Numbered from the stretch's first letter, positions 39,067 to 49,043 are shown. The stretch is DNA of 64,000 nucleotides from Aliiruegeria haliotis (GCF_003003255.1 NZ_PVTD01000004.1:1-64000), one strand, 5' to 3'. Numbers and translations are program-made. The notes: generated from the sequence alone by a model not told the origin.

Positions 39067-40572
39067 ATGACCTCACCGACGGACAACATGGGTCCCGACT
39101 CCGTACCCCGGCCGCAGTCGACCGTTTCGGAGCCATCGGAGGACGCGCTTCCGGTTCTTGCCGTCGACCTCGACGGGACGCTGCTGCGCAGTGACATGCT
39201 ACTCGAAACCTGGTGGAGCGCGGTCAGTGATGATGTCCGAGTGGCTGTTCCGCGTGCGCTTACACTGCTGAAGGGCAAGGCGGCCTTCAAGGCTGCCTTG
39301 CGCGACGTGTCGTCGGTGGATGTCGCCGCCCTGCCCTACAACGCCGAGGTTCTTGCCTATATCAAGCAGCACCGGGCGCAGGGCGGCCGGGTCGCGCTGG
39401 TGACGGCAAGCGACCAGGCAATCGCCGATGCCGTTGCCGACCACCTGAACTGTTTCGAAGATGTGCTCGGCTCGGACGGGCAGGAAAACCTCAAGGGCGC
39501 AACCAAGGCGGCCACACTGGTGGAACGGTATGGCGAGCGCGGCTTCGACTACATCGGGGATCATCCTGCGGATGTGGCAGTCTGGCGCCACGCGCGCAAA
39601 GCCATAACCGTCGACGCGCCCGCGAAGCTTCGCGGCCAGGCGGACGACGTCTCGCTGGAGGCCGAACACCTTGGCGACAGCACGTCGGCAAGCACCGCGC
39701 GGACCTGGCTGAAGGCGTGTCGGCCACATCAATGGGTGAAGAACATCCTGGTGTTCCTTCCCGCGCTGATGGCCCACAGCGCAGATGGTGGGCAATGGCT
39801 TGCGGCAACGCTCGCCTTCGTCACGTTCTCGATGGTGGCATCCAGTGTCTACCTGCTGAACGATCTGCTCGATCTGTCCGCCGACCGGGCACACCCGCGA
39901 AAGCGATATCGCGCCCTGCCCTCCGGCAACATGAAGCTGATCCACGGCTCGCTTCTGGCACCGGCATTGCTGGTGACTGGGCTTGGGCTCTCGATGCTCT
40001 TCCTACCGGGGCGGTTCACCCTCGTCCTGCTTGCCTACTTCTGCCTGACGAGCGCCTATTCCCTGACGCTCAAGCGGCAACTGGTGATCGACATCTGCAC
40101 GCTCGCGACACTCTACACGACGCGCATCATTGCCGGCGGCGCGGCCGCCAATGTCGACCTGTCACCCTGGCTCCTTGCGTTTTCCATTTTCCTGTTCCTG
40201 TCGCTCGCGGCCATCAAGCGGCAGGCGGAGTTGATCAGCGACTTTGCCGCCGGGCGCGAAGGTTCAAGCGGGCGGGCCTATGTGACCGGCGACCTGCCGA
40301 TCATTGCAGGCATGGCAATCTCGGCAGGGTATCTCGCCGTTCTGGTCATGGCGCTCTATGTCAACTCGCCGATCGTCACCCAGTACTACACCTCGCCGCT
40401 CTGGCTCTGGCTTATCTGTCCGATCCTGCTCTATTGGGTCAGCCGGGCCGTGATGCTCACCCACCGCGGGCAGATGCACGACGACCCGGTCGTCTTCGCC
40501 CTGAAGGACAAGATGAGCCGCCTTTGCGCTGTCCTGATCATCTGCATCGGGTTTGTTGCGACCTTTGTCTAG
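39067..40572 (+). CDS. HAD phosphatase-UbiA prenyltransferase fusion
   Basis: 501 residues. The HAD domain (about 25-215) has motif I AVDLDGTLLRSD, ALVTASDQAIADAVADHLN and motif IV GDHPADVAVWRHA. The UbiA membrane domain (about 215-501) has HQWVKNILVFLPALMAH, the Mg/prenyl-PP motif NDLLDLSADRAHPRKRYRAL, SAYSLTLKRQLVIDICTLAT and about eight membrane helices. This architecture resembles decaprenyl-phosphate phosphoribosyltransferases, with a phosphatase in front; the HAD domain could remove the 5-phosphate of the polyprenyl-phosphoribose product. Substrate assignment is inference. Confidence 0.82.
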   Translation: MTSPTDNMGPDSVPRPQSTVSEPSEDALPVLAVDLDGTLLRSDMLLETWWSAVSDDVRVAVPRALTLLKGKAAFKAALRDVSSVDVAALPYNAEVLAYIKQHRAQGGRVALVTASDQAIADAVADHLNCFEDVLGSDGQENLKGATKAATLVERYGERGFDYIGDHPADVAVWRHARKAITVDAPAKLRGQADDVSLEAEHLGDSTSASTARTWLKACRPHQWVKNILVFLPALMAHSADGGQWLAATLAFVTFSMVASSVYLLNDLLDLSADRAHPRKRYRALPSGNMKLIHGSLLAPALLVTGLGLSMLFLPGRFTLVLLAYFCLTSAYSLTLKRQLVIDICTLATLYTTRIIAGGAAANVDLSPWLLAFSIFLFLSLAAIKRQAELISDFAAGREGSSGRAYVTGDLPIIAGMAISAGYLAVLVMALYVNSPIVTQYYTSPLWLWLICPILLYWVSRAVMLTHRGQMHDDPVVFALKDKMSRLCAVLIICIGFVATFV

Positions 40573-40579
40573 AACGCAA

Positions 40580-40609
40580 TGGGGCGACACATGATGTGCC
40601 GCCCCACTT
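40580..40609. terminator. Bidirectional terminator
   Basis: TGGGGCG / CGCCCCA stem (40580-40606) with inner complementarity CACAT/GATGTG, followed by CTTT on the plus strand. It lies in the 60-bp gap between the convergent HAD-UbiA and beta-helix genes. Confidence 0.6.
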
Positions 40610-40632
40610 TGGCGCATATTTGGACTGCCCGC

Positions 40633-43452
40633 TCAGACCGTCTGGACCACGAGGTTGTCGAGGTCCATGTCCGTCGCCTCTTGTGTCATCAGGAACCAGA
40701 CCAGCAGGCGTGCGGTACCAAACGGTGTGGTGAACTCGAGCGGCCCGATCGTACCGACGTCATTGACAGTATATGATCTGGTACCGGTCAGGTTGATCGA
40801 TGCAATCTCACGCCCATTCTCGTCCAGGCAATCCACGCCGACCCAGATCTTCTTGCCCGGAACGCCCACGCGCGTCGCCTCGACCGACACCGCGTAATTG
40901 GTGATTTCCGACACCAGAATACCGCCGGTCCTGAGGTAGTCCTGGCTGATCCCGGTCCAGGCTGCGTTGCTGCCATCGCAGACGATCTGCCCACCGACGA
41001 GGTTGATCCCCGCCGACTCGTCCCAGGCCGCGGGATTGTCGAACCCGGCATCCACAGCGACATTCGGGCCCGGCCCGGCGCCTTCAGGGATGGCGGGCAG
41101 CAGGGCCTCGTTGATGGTTTCGTTGACAAAATCCCCGATACCGTTGGCCAATGTCGTCCCGACTGCGCCGATATCGTTGGTCGAGACCGCGCCGTCGCCG
41201 TTCCTGTCCAGTGGTCCCAGGGGTTTCAACCGGGCCTGCTCCAGCGCGTCCTGCCGATCGGCCGGCTCGAACGTGCTGCCCTGGAAAATGTCGCTGTAGC
41301 TGGTCAGGTCGGTTGGGTCGACCTTGCCGACATAGTTGCCGTAGACCGTGTTGCCGGTGTGATAGCCATCCCGGTTGGTGTCGATCCAGTGGCAGACATT
41401 GTAGCGAATGACGCTGTCGCTGAACGGGCCGAAGATCTGCGGCGAAAGCGGAACGACGCCATCCGCCACCGGCTCACGGGCCGGCAGGAAGGTGTTCCCC
41501 TCGATCTCCGCTCGCTGGATCGTGTGTTCGAACGTCACCCCGTGGCCGGATTGCAGGTAGGCGACATTCCCCTTGATCGAGAAATCCCGGTAGATATCCG
41601 CCTCGTTCACGAGGGCATGGAACAGCATGAACTGGATGCCGTTTCCCTTGCCATCCGCATCGACGACATCCGTCGCGCCCGGGAACACTGTGTTTCGATG
41701 GATGCGGACGTTGTGCACGTCGCCACCGGGCAGACTGCCTCCGCGTGGGAAGGCCTGTATGAAATCGGCATGCCGGTAATTCGCGTATGACCCTGCCCAG
41801 TCGGTGAATACGTTGTCGAAAATGTCGACATTGAAGGTGTCACCTCCCGTCGGCCGCGGGCCGAGTCGGGCAAAGTCGCCCCACATCTGCGTGGCCGAAC
41901 AGCCGCGAACGGTGATGTTGTCGCCACACAGGCTCAAGGCGTTGACCATGTTGTGGAAGGTGCAATCCTCGATCAGCAAGCCGGAGATCCCGAGTTTGGT
42001 TCCGATCCCACTTGCCTCCAGTCCCGGCAGTTCCACAACTCCGGGTTCATAGGCCCCAAGCAGGCAGTCGACGTCACAGCGACGGAAGGTGATATTCTCA
42101 CCGACGCCGTCGCCATAGCGGCTGAACTGCACGACATGCTTGACGATATGCGGATTGATCGCGCCGAACGCGTCATGGGCCAGCGCGAAGTTGAGATCCT
42201 CGAACGTCACGTTTCCAAAGACGCCCTCCATGGCGAACAACTCCATGCCGGTCAGCGTCGGACGGTCGTTCACATCTGACGGACGCAGCGTGACAACCTC
42301 CGTGAAATCCTTGCAAAGCTCCCTGAAGTCCTGGTTCCAGGTATCGTGTGTCCCCGGCCGGATCTCGATCGTTCGGCCGCTGATGGGCGCACCGAGGGCG
42401 ATGATCGACAGGATCTCCTCTGCGGAGGCGGCGGACATGGTGTTGCCGACGACGTCGATTTCAACCGTCTCCCCGCTATCCATCGCAATCGCGTAGACGC
42501 CCTCGCCGAGCTTGTCCGCCTCGCCCTGTGCAGTTGGCACGAGATATCCGTTGGCAATCTCGAAATGCCCTGAGTCGTTGCCGGCGGCGATCTCGCCTCC
42601 GGTCACGGCGATCCCCCCCTCACCGGCACGGGTCAGCGCACCAAAGCGGACCAGATCCGCAGGCGTCCCTCCGGCAGAGACGGCAGGCCCGCTGATGTCC
42701 ACAATTCGGATCTCGTGGATCTCGTAGCTGCGATTCTGTGTCACGACCCCTGCCACTCCAAAGGAAAGCTCAAGGCGACATGTTTCTTTGGGTGCAGGTC
42801 CGAATTCAAGTGTATCCATGTCGCGGCGGGCACGGCGCTCGACCAGGACCCCTCCACTGGAATCGAGAAACCGCAGGGAACAGGAGCAGGTCGCAGCCAC
42901 ATCCGGGTTTGGGCGAGCCTTGAAATGCACCTTGTAGCTCCGCCCCGGAAGCGCTGCACGGCGCAGGGCGAGCCGGGGATTGGACTCCGAGGTGTCGCCG
43001 AACACCATGGCACCGGGAGTCTCATCCTCGATCATAACGAGCGTCGGGTCGTGGACCAGCGAGCCCGGCACGATGTCGAAATCGGCACGTGCATCGTCGG
43101 CAAACCCATTGGCATAGAGCTTGATCGCACTGTCCGGATCGGCGTCTTGTCCCGAAAACACGACCTGAACCGGATAATCGCGACTCTCCGACGCGCCATT
43201 GCTGAGGCGGTATGTGAACTGACCGGCGAGGACGTGTTCATCGGGCAGCGGCACGGTGACGCCCGTGTCATCGTAGGTGACTCGCCCCGACGCGGTGACA
43301 GCAACCTTGCCACCGACGCCGCCTGTCAGAGTGTACCATCGGGTATCGTAGTTCTGGTCCAGGTTGACGCGGGAAACCTGCAGCGCGCGCCCCTGCGGAT
43401 CGAGGCTGTCTGTCAGCAGATTGAAACCCGTCTGTTCGGTTCGGATTACCAT
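40633..43452 (-). CDS. Large right-handed beta-helix protein
   Basis: 939 residues from MVIRTEQTGF; GGAG is 8 nt upstream of this ATG but only 1 nt from an ATG two codons earlier. The N-terminal beta domains (about 20-330) lead into a parallel beta-helix (about 360-700) with short repeating strands: ITFRRCDVDCLLGAY, GLLIEDCTFHNMVNALSLCG, NVDIFDNVFTDWAGSY, VRIHRNTVFPGATDVV. Then comes a calcium-loop motif DRNGDGAVSTNDIG (dockerin/EF-hand-like) and a C-terminal carbohydrate-binding-like domain. No signal peptide, so if secreted it would use a type I or similar route. A polysaccharide lyase or adhesin is likely. Confidence 0.68.
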   Translation of the reverse strand: MVIRTEQTGFNLLTDSLDPQGRALQVSRVNLDQNYDTRWYTLTGGVGGKVAVTASGRVTYDDTGVTVPLPDEHVLAGQFTYRLSNGASESRDYPVQVVFSGQDADPDSAIKLYANGFADDARADFDIVPGSLVHDPTLVMIEDETPGAMVFGDTSESNPRLALRRAALPGRSYKVHFKARPNPDVAATCSCSLRFLDSSGGVLVERRARRDMDTLEFGPAPKETCRLELSFGVAGVVTQNRSYEIHEIRIVDISGPAVSAGGTPADLVRFGALTRAGEGGIAVTGGEIAAGNDSGHFEIANGYLVPTAQGEADKLGEGVYAIAMDSGETVEIDVVGNTMSAASAEEILSIIALGAPISGRTIEIRPGTHDTWNQDFRELCKDFTEVVTLRPSDVNDRPTLTGMELFAMEGVFGNVTFEDLNFALAHDAFGAINPHIVKHVVQFSRYGDGVGENITFRRCDVDCLLGAYEPGVVELPGLEASGIGTKLGISGLLIEDCTFHNMVNALSLCGDNITVRGCSATQMWGDFARLGPRPTGGDTFNVDIFDNVFTDWAGSYANYRHADFIQAFPRGGSLPGGDVHNVRIHRNTVFPGATDVVDADGKGNGIQFMLFHALVNEADIYRDFSIKGNVAYLQSGHGVTFEHTIQRAEIEGNTFLPAREPVADGVVPLSPQIFGPFSDSVIRYNVCHWIDTNRDGYHTGNTVYGNYVGKVDPTDLTSYSDIFQGSTFEPADRQDALEQARLKPLGPLDRNGDGAVSTNDIGAVGTTLANGIGDFVNETINEALLPAIPEGAGPGPNVAVDAGFDNPAAWDESAGINLVGGQIVCDGSNAAWTGISQDYLRTGGILVSEITNYAVSVEATRVGVPGKKIWVGVDCLDENGREIASINLTGTRSYTVNDVGTIGPLEFTTPFGTARLLVWFLMTQEATDMDLDNLVVQTV

Positions 43453-43786
43453 GTCCATTCTCCAAAGGTCCTGCGGCGGGCGACGTTGCGCCGGCATTCA
43501 TGTTCCCGTTCCGGACGGATGCGCTGGCCTCGCCGGTGGTGCGGGGACTGGGCCCCTTCCGGCGGTCCTTCGCAAAATCTCCGCGACTTTCTTTACCAAT
43601 CGTTAAACGTTGCGAACGCAGACCGCTCCGACCCGGACATGGCTGGTGGATCAGGTTTTGATCGTCATGCAGTGAGCAATCCGGGGAACTCCGCCGCGGC
43701 CAGAATCGTGGACGGGACGAAAGGGCGATGACAGAGGGGAGTTCACCAAGTACTTCTTGGCCACCACCAGCATGAAAGGATTTGCC
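43453..43786. other. Divergent gap before the rhodanese gene
   Basis: 334 bp. AT-richer around 43590-43620 (ACCAATCGTTAAACGTTGCG), where a promoter could lie. No ORF with recognisable features. Confidence 0.35.
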
Positions 43787-44161
43787 ATGAAGGGCGCACA
43801 GGACTTCCTTGAAGAAGCAAACGCAGTTGTTCCGCGGATCTCGCCGGAAGAGGGGATCGAGAAACACGCCGCCGGTCAGACCGTTTTCCTCGACGTGCGG
43901 GATTCTTCCGACATCGCGAATTCAGGCACCATCAAGGGGGCCGTACGCATCCCCCGCGGCATGATCGAGTTTGCCGCCGACCCGAGCACACCGTTTCACG
44001 AAACGCGGCTGACGCAGGACGCGGACATCGTTCTTGTCTGTGGCGCAGGCGGGCAGGCCGCACTGGCGGGCAAGACCCTGCACGATATGGGCTACAAAAA
44101 AGTCTCGAACGTGGGTGGTTTCAAGGACTGGAAGGACGCCAACGGCCCGACCGAGGACTGA
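43787..44161 (+). CDS. Rhodanese-like sulfurtransferase
   Basis: 124 residues. AAAGGA at 43775-43780 is 6 nt before the ATG at 43787, so this start is preferred over the ATG at 43772. A single rhodanese domain with FLDVRDSSDIANSGTIKGAV, IPRGMIEF and the active-site loop LVCGAGGQAALAGKTL (catalytic Cys85), then VSNVGGFKDWKDANGP. It transfers sulfane sulfur to thiophilic acceptors in the cytosol. It is convergent with the FMN reductase gene. Confidence 0.88.
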   Translation: MKGAQDFLEEANAVVPRISPEEGIEKHAAGQTVFLDVRDSSDIANSGTIKGAVRIPRGMIEFAADPSTPFHETRLTQDADIVLVCGAGGQAALAGKTLHDMGYKKVSNVGGFKDWKDANGPTED

Positions 44162-44193
44162 TTGCAGTACAGACGTCTCTGTCCGTCGCGGCC

Positions 44194-44742
44194 TCAGCCG
44201 CGGCGGACCTCCTCGACGAAACCGGCGACGAAATCGGATAGCTTCTGCCGCGCGGCGTCATCCACCAAAACGCCATCGGCATCGAACGCCTTTCGCGCCT
44301 GAGAGAGCATCAACCGACCACCATGCCACTGTCGCGCCTTCAGCGCACGAAGCACGGGCAACCAGGCGTCCTGGCACAGAATCGTTCCGAATCCCCCGGG
44401 GGAGGCCCCCATGACCGCAACCGGCTTGCCGGCAAACACCCGCGCGCCCGGACCGCTGCCGATCCAGTCGATCGCGTTCTTGAAAACACCGGGAATGCCG
44501 TTGTTGTATTCCGGCGTGACGAGCAGCAACCCATCAGCCGCGTCGATCTCATCGCGCAGCCGCAAGACACTCTCGGGAACGCCCTCCCCGTTCTCCACGT
44601 CCGCATCATACAGCGGCACGCCCCGGATCGTGCCGATCTTCACTTCGGCCCCAACTGGCGCAACGCTGGCAGCCGCGCGCAACAAACTGGCATTGAAAGA
44701 TCCCTCGCGAAGACTGCCGCTCAACCCAAATATCGTGGTCAA
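44194..44742 (-). CDS. NAD(P)H-dependent FMN reductase (ChrR/azoreductase-like)
   Basis: 182 residues, TTG start with AGGGAG about 6 nt upstream. The flavodoxin-like fold has the phosphate-binding loop FGLSGSLREGSFNASLLRAA and the flavin-contacting PEYNNGIPGVFKNAIDWI, with VMGASPGGFGT near the third strand. These enzymes reduce quinones, chromate or azo compounds. The helical C-terminus ends VAGFVEEVRRG. Confidence 0.87.
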   Translation of the reverse strand: MTTIFGLSGSLREGSFNASLLRAAASVAPVGAEVKIGTIRGVPLYDADVENGEGVPESVLRLRDEIDAADGLLLVTPEYNNGIPGVFKNAIDWIGSGPGARVFAGKPVAVMGASPGGFGTILCQDAWLPVLRALKARQWHGGRLMLSQARKAFDADGVLVDDAARQKLSDFVAGFVEEVRRG

Positions 44743-45412
44743 AGTCTCTCCCTTCCGTGCTTTTCAACCCTTTACCAGATGGGGGACATGCACGTTTTGA
44801 CAAGTCGATCGCCGCGAGATCACACGCGAAGTGACTGCCTTGCCATGTGTCAACCGACGAGCCGAGCTGTATGATCTCAGGTCAGCCCTTTGCTCCGCGG
44901 GTGGCAGCCATCGTTCCGAAACCCGCGACGAGCGACCCTAGTGGTGCCGGTGGACTTTCCGATCACTTGACCTCGCCACCCGAAAACAGGGGCGTTTCTC
45001 AGTAATCGAGACCAAGCTTTGCCACGGCCCAAACGGCTACCTTTCAGGGGGCGTTGCGCGGATTGCCGGGCGCATGGTCCAAGGCAGGCCGATGCCTCCA
45101 CTCTGGACCTTGTTCGATTGTGCAAGAACGTGATCGCCTGACCCGGAGTGGGACAGAAGAAGCTGTCGCTGTGCAAGGGAATGGGATCGCCCCGAGAGCC
45201 GTCTCTTCCCGGCCGCATGTTTTCTCAGAACAGGTAGAACTGCGACCGGCATTTCGAACGGGAGCCAGTCGAGGCCAATTCTATCGACGAAGCCCCAGCG
45301 CCCCTTCCTAGCGAAAGCCTTGCCCGGCCAAACCCATGCCTGAAAAAACGATGATTCAGGTCGTCGCTCCAGAAGACATCGACGATGTAGCAAGGCCTGC
45401 GACGATTTCCCC
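44743..45412. other. 670-bp region without a recognised gene
   Basis: It lies between the FMN reductase gene and the rplA terminator. Open frames on both strands are Arg/Ser/Gly-rich and mutually incompatible in composition with neighbouring genes. No tRNA, repeat or conserved motif seen. Confidence 0.45.
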
Positions 45413-45440
45413 AAAAGCAAGGGCGCCCGAAGGCGCCCTT
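45413..45440 (-). terminator. Rho-independent terminator after rplA
   Basis: On the minus strand AAGGGCGCC-TTCG-GGCGCCCTT, a perfect 9-bp stem with a stable tetraloop, followed by GCTTTT. It is 28 bp after the rplA stop and closes the secE-nusG-rplK-rplA region. Confidence 0.85.
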
Positions 45441-45467
45441 ACGAAGTCAGTTCCAACTGCCGAGCGT

Positions 45468-46166
45468 TCAGTGCTCGGTCGCGGCGGCCACGTCGATGGT
45501 CACGCCCGGGCCCATGGTCGAACTCAGCGAGATCTTCTGCATGTAGCTGCCCTTGGCGCCCGAGGGCTTCGCCTTGGCAACGGCGTCGCAGAAGGCCTTG
45601 ACGTTTTCGACCAGCTTGGCCTCGTCGAAGGACGCTTTGCCGACGCCGGCGTGGACCACGCCACCCTTCTCGGCCTTGAACTGGACCTCACCGCCCTTGG
45701 CGGCATCAATGGCCGTCTTGACGTCAGGGGTCACGGTTCCAACCTTGGGGTTCGGCATCAGGTTGCGCGGGCCGAGGATTTTGCCGAGGCGACCGACGAC
45801 CGGCATCATGTCCGGCGTGGCGATGCAACGATCGAAGTTGATCTCGCCACCCTGGATGGCCTGCATCAGGTCTTCGGCGCCGACGATATCCGCACCGGCT
45901 TCCTTGGCTTCTTCGGCCTTGTCACCGCGGGCAAAGACAGCGACGCGCACGGTTTTGCCGGTGCCGTTGGGCAGCGTGACGGTGCCGCGAACCATCTGGT
46001 CGGCGTGGCGGGTGTCGACGCCGAGGTTCATCGCGATCTCGATGGTCTCGTCGAACTTGGCGACGGCATTGCCCTTCACCAGTGCGACGGCTTCCTCGAC
46101 GCTCAGTGATTCCTTGCCGGCAACAGCTTCACGGGCGGCGCGGGTACGTTTTCCAAGCTTGGCCAT
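45468..46166 (-). CDS. rplA: 50S ribosomal protein L1
   Basis: 232 residues. It starts [20 protein letters not shown] and carries the L1 landmarks [40 protein letters not shown] and [20 protein letters not shown] followed by [13 protein letters not shown]. It binds 23S rRNA at the L1 stalk and, in many bacteria, represses its own operon by binding the L11-L1 leader. It starts 3 nt after the rplK stop. Confidence 0.97.
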   Translation of the reverse strand: MAKLGKRTRAAREAVAGKESLSVEEAVALVKGNAVAKFDETIEIAMNLGVDTRHADQMVRGTVTLPNGTGKTVRVAVFARGDKAEEAKEAGADIVGAEDLMQAIQGGEINFDRCIATPDMMPVVGRLGKILGPRNLMPNPKVGTVTPDVKTAIDAAKGGEVQFKAEKGGVVHAGVGKASFDEAKLVENVKAFCDAVAKAKPSGAKGSYMQKISLSSTMGPGVTIDVAAATEH

Positions 46167-46169
46167 GAT

Positions 46170-46598
46170 TTACCCTTTCACCTCGATACCCATCGACCGG
46201 GCGGAGCCCAGGATGATCTGCATTGCTGCGTCGATATCGTTCGCATTGAGGTCCTTCATCTTGGCCTCTGCGATTTCCTTCACCTGCGCTGCGGTCACGG
46301 AGCCGACGGTTTCCTTGCCAGGGTTGTTGGCAGCGGACTTGAGCTTGGCAGCCTTCTTCAGGAAATAGGACGCCGGAGGCGTCTTGATGTCCATCGTGAA
46401 GGACTTGTCCTGATAGTAGGTGATGATGGTCGGGCACGGCGCACCGGGCTCCATGTCCTGCGTCTTGGCATTGAACGCCTTGCAGAACTCCATGATGTTG
46501 ATGCCACGCTGACCGAGCGCGGGGCCAACGGGGGGGGACGGGTTCGCCTGTCCGGCGGGCACCTGAAGCTTCATGGTGCCGGCGAGTTTCTTGGCCAT
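46170..46598 (-). CDS. rplK: 50S ribosomal protein L11
   Basis: 142 residues, the normal length. [20 protein letters not shown] and [20 protein letters not shown] at the N-terminus; [20 protein letters not shown]; the C-terminal rRNA-binding part ends [14 protein letters not shown]. It forms the GTPase-associated centre with 23S rRNA. A run of eight G residues (minus-strand Cs) in the PSPPVGP codons leaves the frame intact. Confidence 0.97.
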   Translation of the reverse strand: MAKKLAGTMKLQVPAGQANPSPPVGPALGQRGINIMEFCKAFNAKTQDMEPGAPCPTIITYYQDKSFTMDIKTPPASYFLKKAAKLKSAANNPGKETVGSVTAAQVKEIAEAKMKDLNANDIDAAMQIILGSARSMGIEVKG

Positions 46599-46739
46599 CT
46601 GGCCTCTCCTTCTTCCAACGACCCGCGAACGCGTTCGGGGCCTTCGATGTTGTCGTGGTCAGGTTCCGGGCGCGACCGGGCTGCCTCCCACGCTTGATCC
46701 CGGCGCATGCCGGGACAGGCGGATTTCCCGCCCGAACGC

Positions 46740-47273
46740 TCAGACCTCCTTGGAGACCTGAGTGAATTCCAGTTCGACCGGGGTCGCCCGGCCAAAGATC
46801 GACACCGTCACCTTCAAGCGCTGGTTGTCGTCGTCCACATCCTCGACCATGCCCGAGAACCCCTCGAACGGGCCATCGGTCACGTTCACGGTCTCGCCCA
46901 CTTCGTAAACGATCAGCGAGCGCGGCGCTTCCACGCCTTCCTCGACGCGGTTGAGGATCTGGTTCACCTCGGCATCGCGCATCGGCATCGGCTTGCCCTG
47001 GGGACCAAGGAAACCGGTGACGCGGTTGATCGAGTTGATCAGGTGATAGCCGCGATCGCTCATTTCCATGTGCACCAGCACGTAACCGGGCATGAAGCGG
47101 CGCTCAGCGGTGACCTTCTTGCCGCGGCGAACCTCGATGACTTCCTCGGTCGGCACGAGCACCTCGTCGATCTCGTCTTCGAGACCGGCCTGGACCACAT
47201 CGTGACGGATCTGTTCGGCAATCTTCTTCTCGAAATTCGAGAGGACGCTCACCGAGTACCAACGCTTCGCCAT
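46740..47273 (-). CDS. nusG: Transcription termination/antitermination factor NusG
   Basis: 177 residues from [10 protein letters not shown]; upstream frame sequence is untranslated. The NGN domain (about 1-120) contains [39 protein letters not shown] and VTGFLGPQG. The KOW motif follows ([20 protein letters not shown]). It links RNA polymerase to Rho and ribosomes. It sits between secE and rplK in the conserved order, 141 bp before rplK. Confidence 0.96.
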   Translation of the reverse strand: MAKRWYSVSVLSNFEKKIAEQIRHDVVQAGLEDEIDEVLVPTEEVIEVRRGKKVTAERRFMPGYVLVHMEMSDRGYHLINSINRVTGFLGPQGKPMPMRDAEVNQILNRVEEGVEAPRSLIVYEVGETVNVTDGPFEGFSGMVEDVDDDNQRLKVTVSIFGRATPVELEFTQVSKEV

Positions 47274-47463
47274 GTGCAGTGCCTTGCCTTTGTTCCTTTC
47301 CGACCCGGGGGTCGGTCGTTTCAATTTCGCAGGGCCGGTTCGCCCTTTCTCCAACAAAAAGCGGCGTGCGACTCGAATCGATGCACGCCCTTGTCGGAGA
47401 GTTCGGCTGCTTTAGCGCCCCGAACGACGGGATTCAAGGGCGCGGACGCGCCCAAGGCCCTGA

Positions 47464-47655
47464 TCAGCCGAACATTCCGAGCACGGCTTTCAGCGCTTCG
47501 CGGATGCTCAGGTCCACCAGAAAGAAGAAAATCGCGGTCAACGTTGCCATGACAAAGACCATCGCCGAGGTCAGCAACACCTCGCGCCGCGACGGCCAGA
47601 CGACCTTGGCGACTTCGGAGCGCACCTGCTGGATGAACTGGAGTGGGTTTGCCAT
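47464..47655 (-). CDS. secE: Protein translocase subunit SecE
   Basis: 63 residues with the short single-helix form seen in many bacteria: an amphipathic NPLQFIQQVRSEVAKVVWPS segment, RREVLLTSAMVFVMATLTAI, and the membrane helix to FFFLVDLSIREALKAVL. It clamps SecY in the translocon. It is the first gene of secE-nusG-rplK-rplA. Confidence 0.94.
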   Translation of the reverse strand: MANPLQFIQQVRSEVAKVVWPSRREVLLTSAMVFVMATLTAIFFFLVDLSIREALKAVLGMFG

Positions 47656-47957
47656 AGTCTGACCTGCGGTTTCGGTTCGGGTGGTTCAGGCGCTGCACAT
47701 ACGCGGCCCTTCGGGTGAATTCAAGCGGTGTCCGCCCGAAAGGCGCGTAACAGGCGGGTAAGCCCATTTGCGCCATGGCAGATGTCCGGCTCGGGCACGT
47801 GAAACCGCAAGAGCCTCCTGCGGTGTCACGGCACAGGGAAGCGCCGGAAGCCTCCGGGTTCGACGGATCTCCGCCCGGGCCACGGGTTGGTCTGCCGTGG
47901 CACCTTTTTCGGGCCCCGCAACCGCCCCACGGCCTCAGACAGAAGTACGCCCGCTGC
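47656..47957. other. Leader region of the secE operon
   Basis: 302 bp upstream of secE. No tRNA-Trp is seen here, although it often precedes secE. No supported ORF. The secE promoter should be in this segment. Confidence 0.35.
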
Positions 47958-48944
47958 TCAGAGCATCGAAGGCACGATCAGGTCCGGTGGCCGGTGTCCA
48001 TCGTCAAAGGTCTTGATGTTGATGATGACCTTCTCGCCCATCTCGATGCGGCCTTCGACCGTCGCCGATCCCATCTGCGGCAGCAGGACCACGTTGTCGA
48101 GGTGACGCAAGCGGGGATTGATCTCTGCGCCATGCTCATAAACGTCGAGGCCCGCTCCTGCGAGTTCGCCCGCGCGCAGCATCCGTGTCAGTGCGTTTTC
48201 GTCCACGACCTCTCCCCGCGAGGTGTTCACGAGCAACGCTGAAGGCTTCAACAGTTTCAACCGCCGCGCATTCATCAGGTGAAAGGTCGAGGGCGTGTGC
48301 GGGCAATTGATGGAAATCACGTCCATCCGGCTGACCATCTGGTCCAGGCTCTCCCACCAGGTCGCACCCAGACCTTCCTCGACCTCCGCCTGCAACCGGC
48401 GGCGATTGTGATAGTGCACTTCCATGCCAAAGACATTTGCCCGGCGCGCAACGGCCTGTCCGATCCGGCCCATACCGAGGATGCCGAGCCGCCGTCCACC
48501 CACACGCCCGCCCAGATACGCGGTCGGCGCCCAGCCGTCCCACTGACCGGTCTGCATCACCGCGAGTCCCTCGGGGATACGGCGCGTCACGGCGAGGATC
48601 AGCGCCATGGTCATGTCCGCCGTGTCTTCCGTGGTCACACCCGGTGTGTTGGACACCAGGATGCCGCGCTGCCGCGCAGTGGCGACATCGATGTTGTCGA
48701 CCCCAGCCCCATAGTTGGCAATCAGCTTCACCCTTTCGCCCGAGTGCGCCAGCATGGAGGCGTCAATATGGTCGGTGATCGAGGATACGAGCACATCGGC
48801 GCGACACATCGCTGCGATCAACTCGTCGCGCGTCATGGGACGGTCGTCCTCGCGCAGTTCGGTGTCGAACAGCTCCGCCATGCGGGTCTCGACAACCTCT
48901 GGCAACCGTCGCGTAACGACAACACTCAGCCGTGGCTTCGGCAT
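47958..48944 (-). CDS. D-2-hydroxyacid dehydrogenase-like protein (active-site His replaced)
   Basis: 328 residues from MPKPRLSVVV, with AGGAGG 7 nt upstream. NAD-binding motif GRRLGILGMGRIGQAVARRA; the Arg of the catalytic site lies in LLVNTSRGEVVDENAL; the Glu region is AGLDVYEHGAEINPRL. Where the family has PHxGSAT, this protein reads LLPQMGSATVEGR with Gln290 in place of the catalytic His, from a clear CAG codon. It resembles glyoxylate/hydroxypyruvate reductases. Either activity is altered or another residue substitutes. It is divergent from the SH3 gene. Confidence 0.85.
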   Translation of the reverse strand: MPKPRLSVVVTRRLPEVVETRMAELFDTELREDDRPMTRDELIAAMCRADVLVSSITDHIDASMLAHSGERVKLIANYGAGVDNIDVATARQRGILVSNTPGVTTEDTADMTMALILAVTRRIPEGLAVMQTGQWDGWAPTAYLGGRVGGRRLGILGMGRIGQAVARRANVFGMEVHYHNRRRLQAEVEEGLGATWWESLDQMVSRMDVISINCPHTPSTFHLMNARRLKLLKPSALLVNTSRGEVVDENALTRMLRAGELAGAGLDVYEHGAEINPRLRHLDNVVLLPQMGSATVEGRIEMGEKVIINIKTFDDGHRPPDLIVPSML

Positions 48945-49043
48945 TTGTCCCCTCCTCAAACTTCCCTGGGCTCAACCTCGCTGTCAGAGTGGCGAGAGAA
49001 GCGGTGCAGCACAAGCGCCCCCGGAACCGAGCGACAAAAAGAC

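Noticed and set aside
46520-46545. Run of eight G residues in rplK as a frameshift
   Set aside because: The L11 protein is full length and in frame across the run (PSPPVGP), so there is no break.
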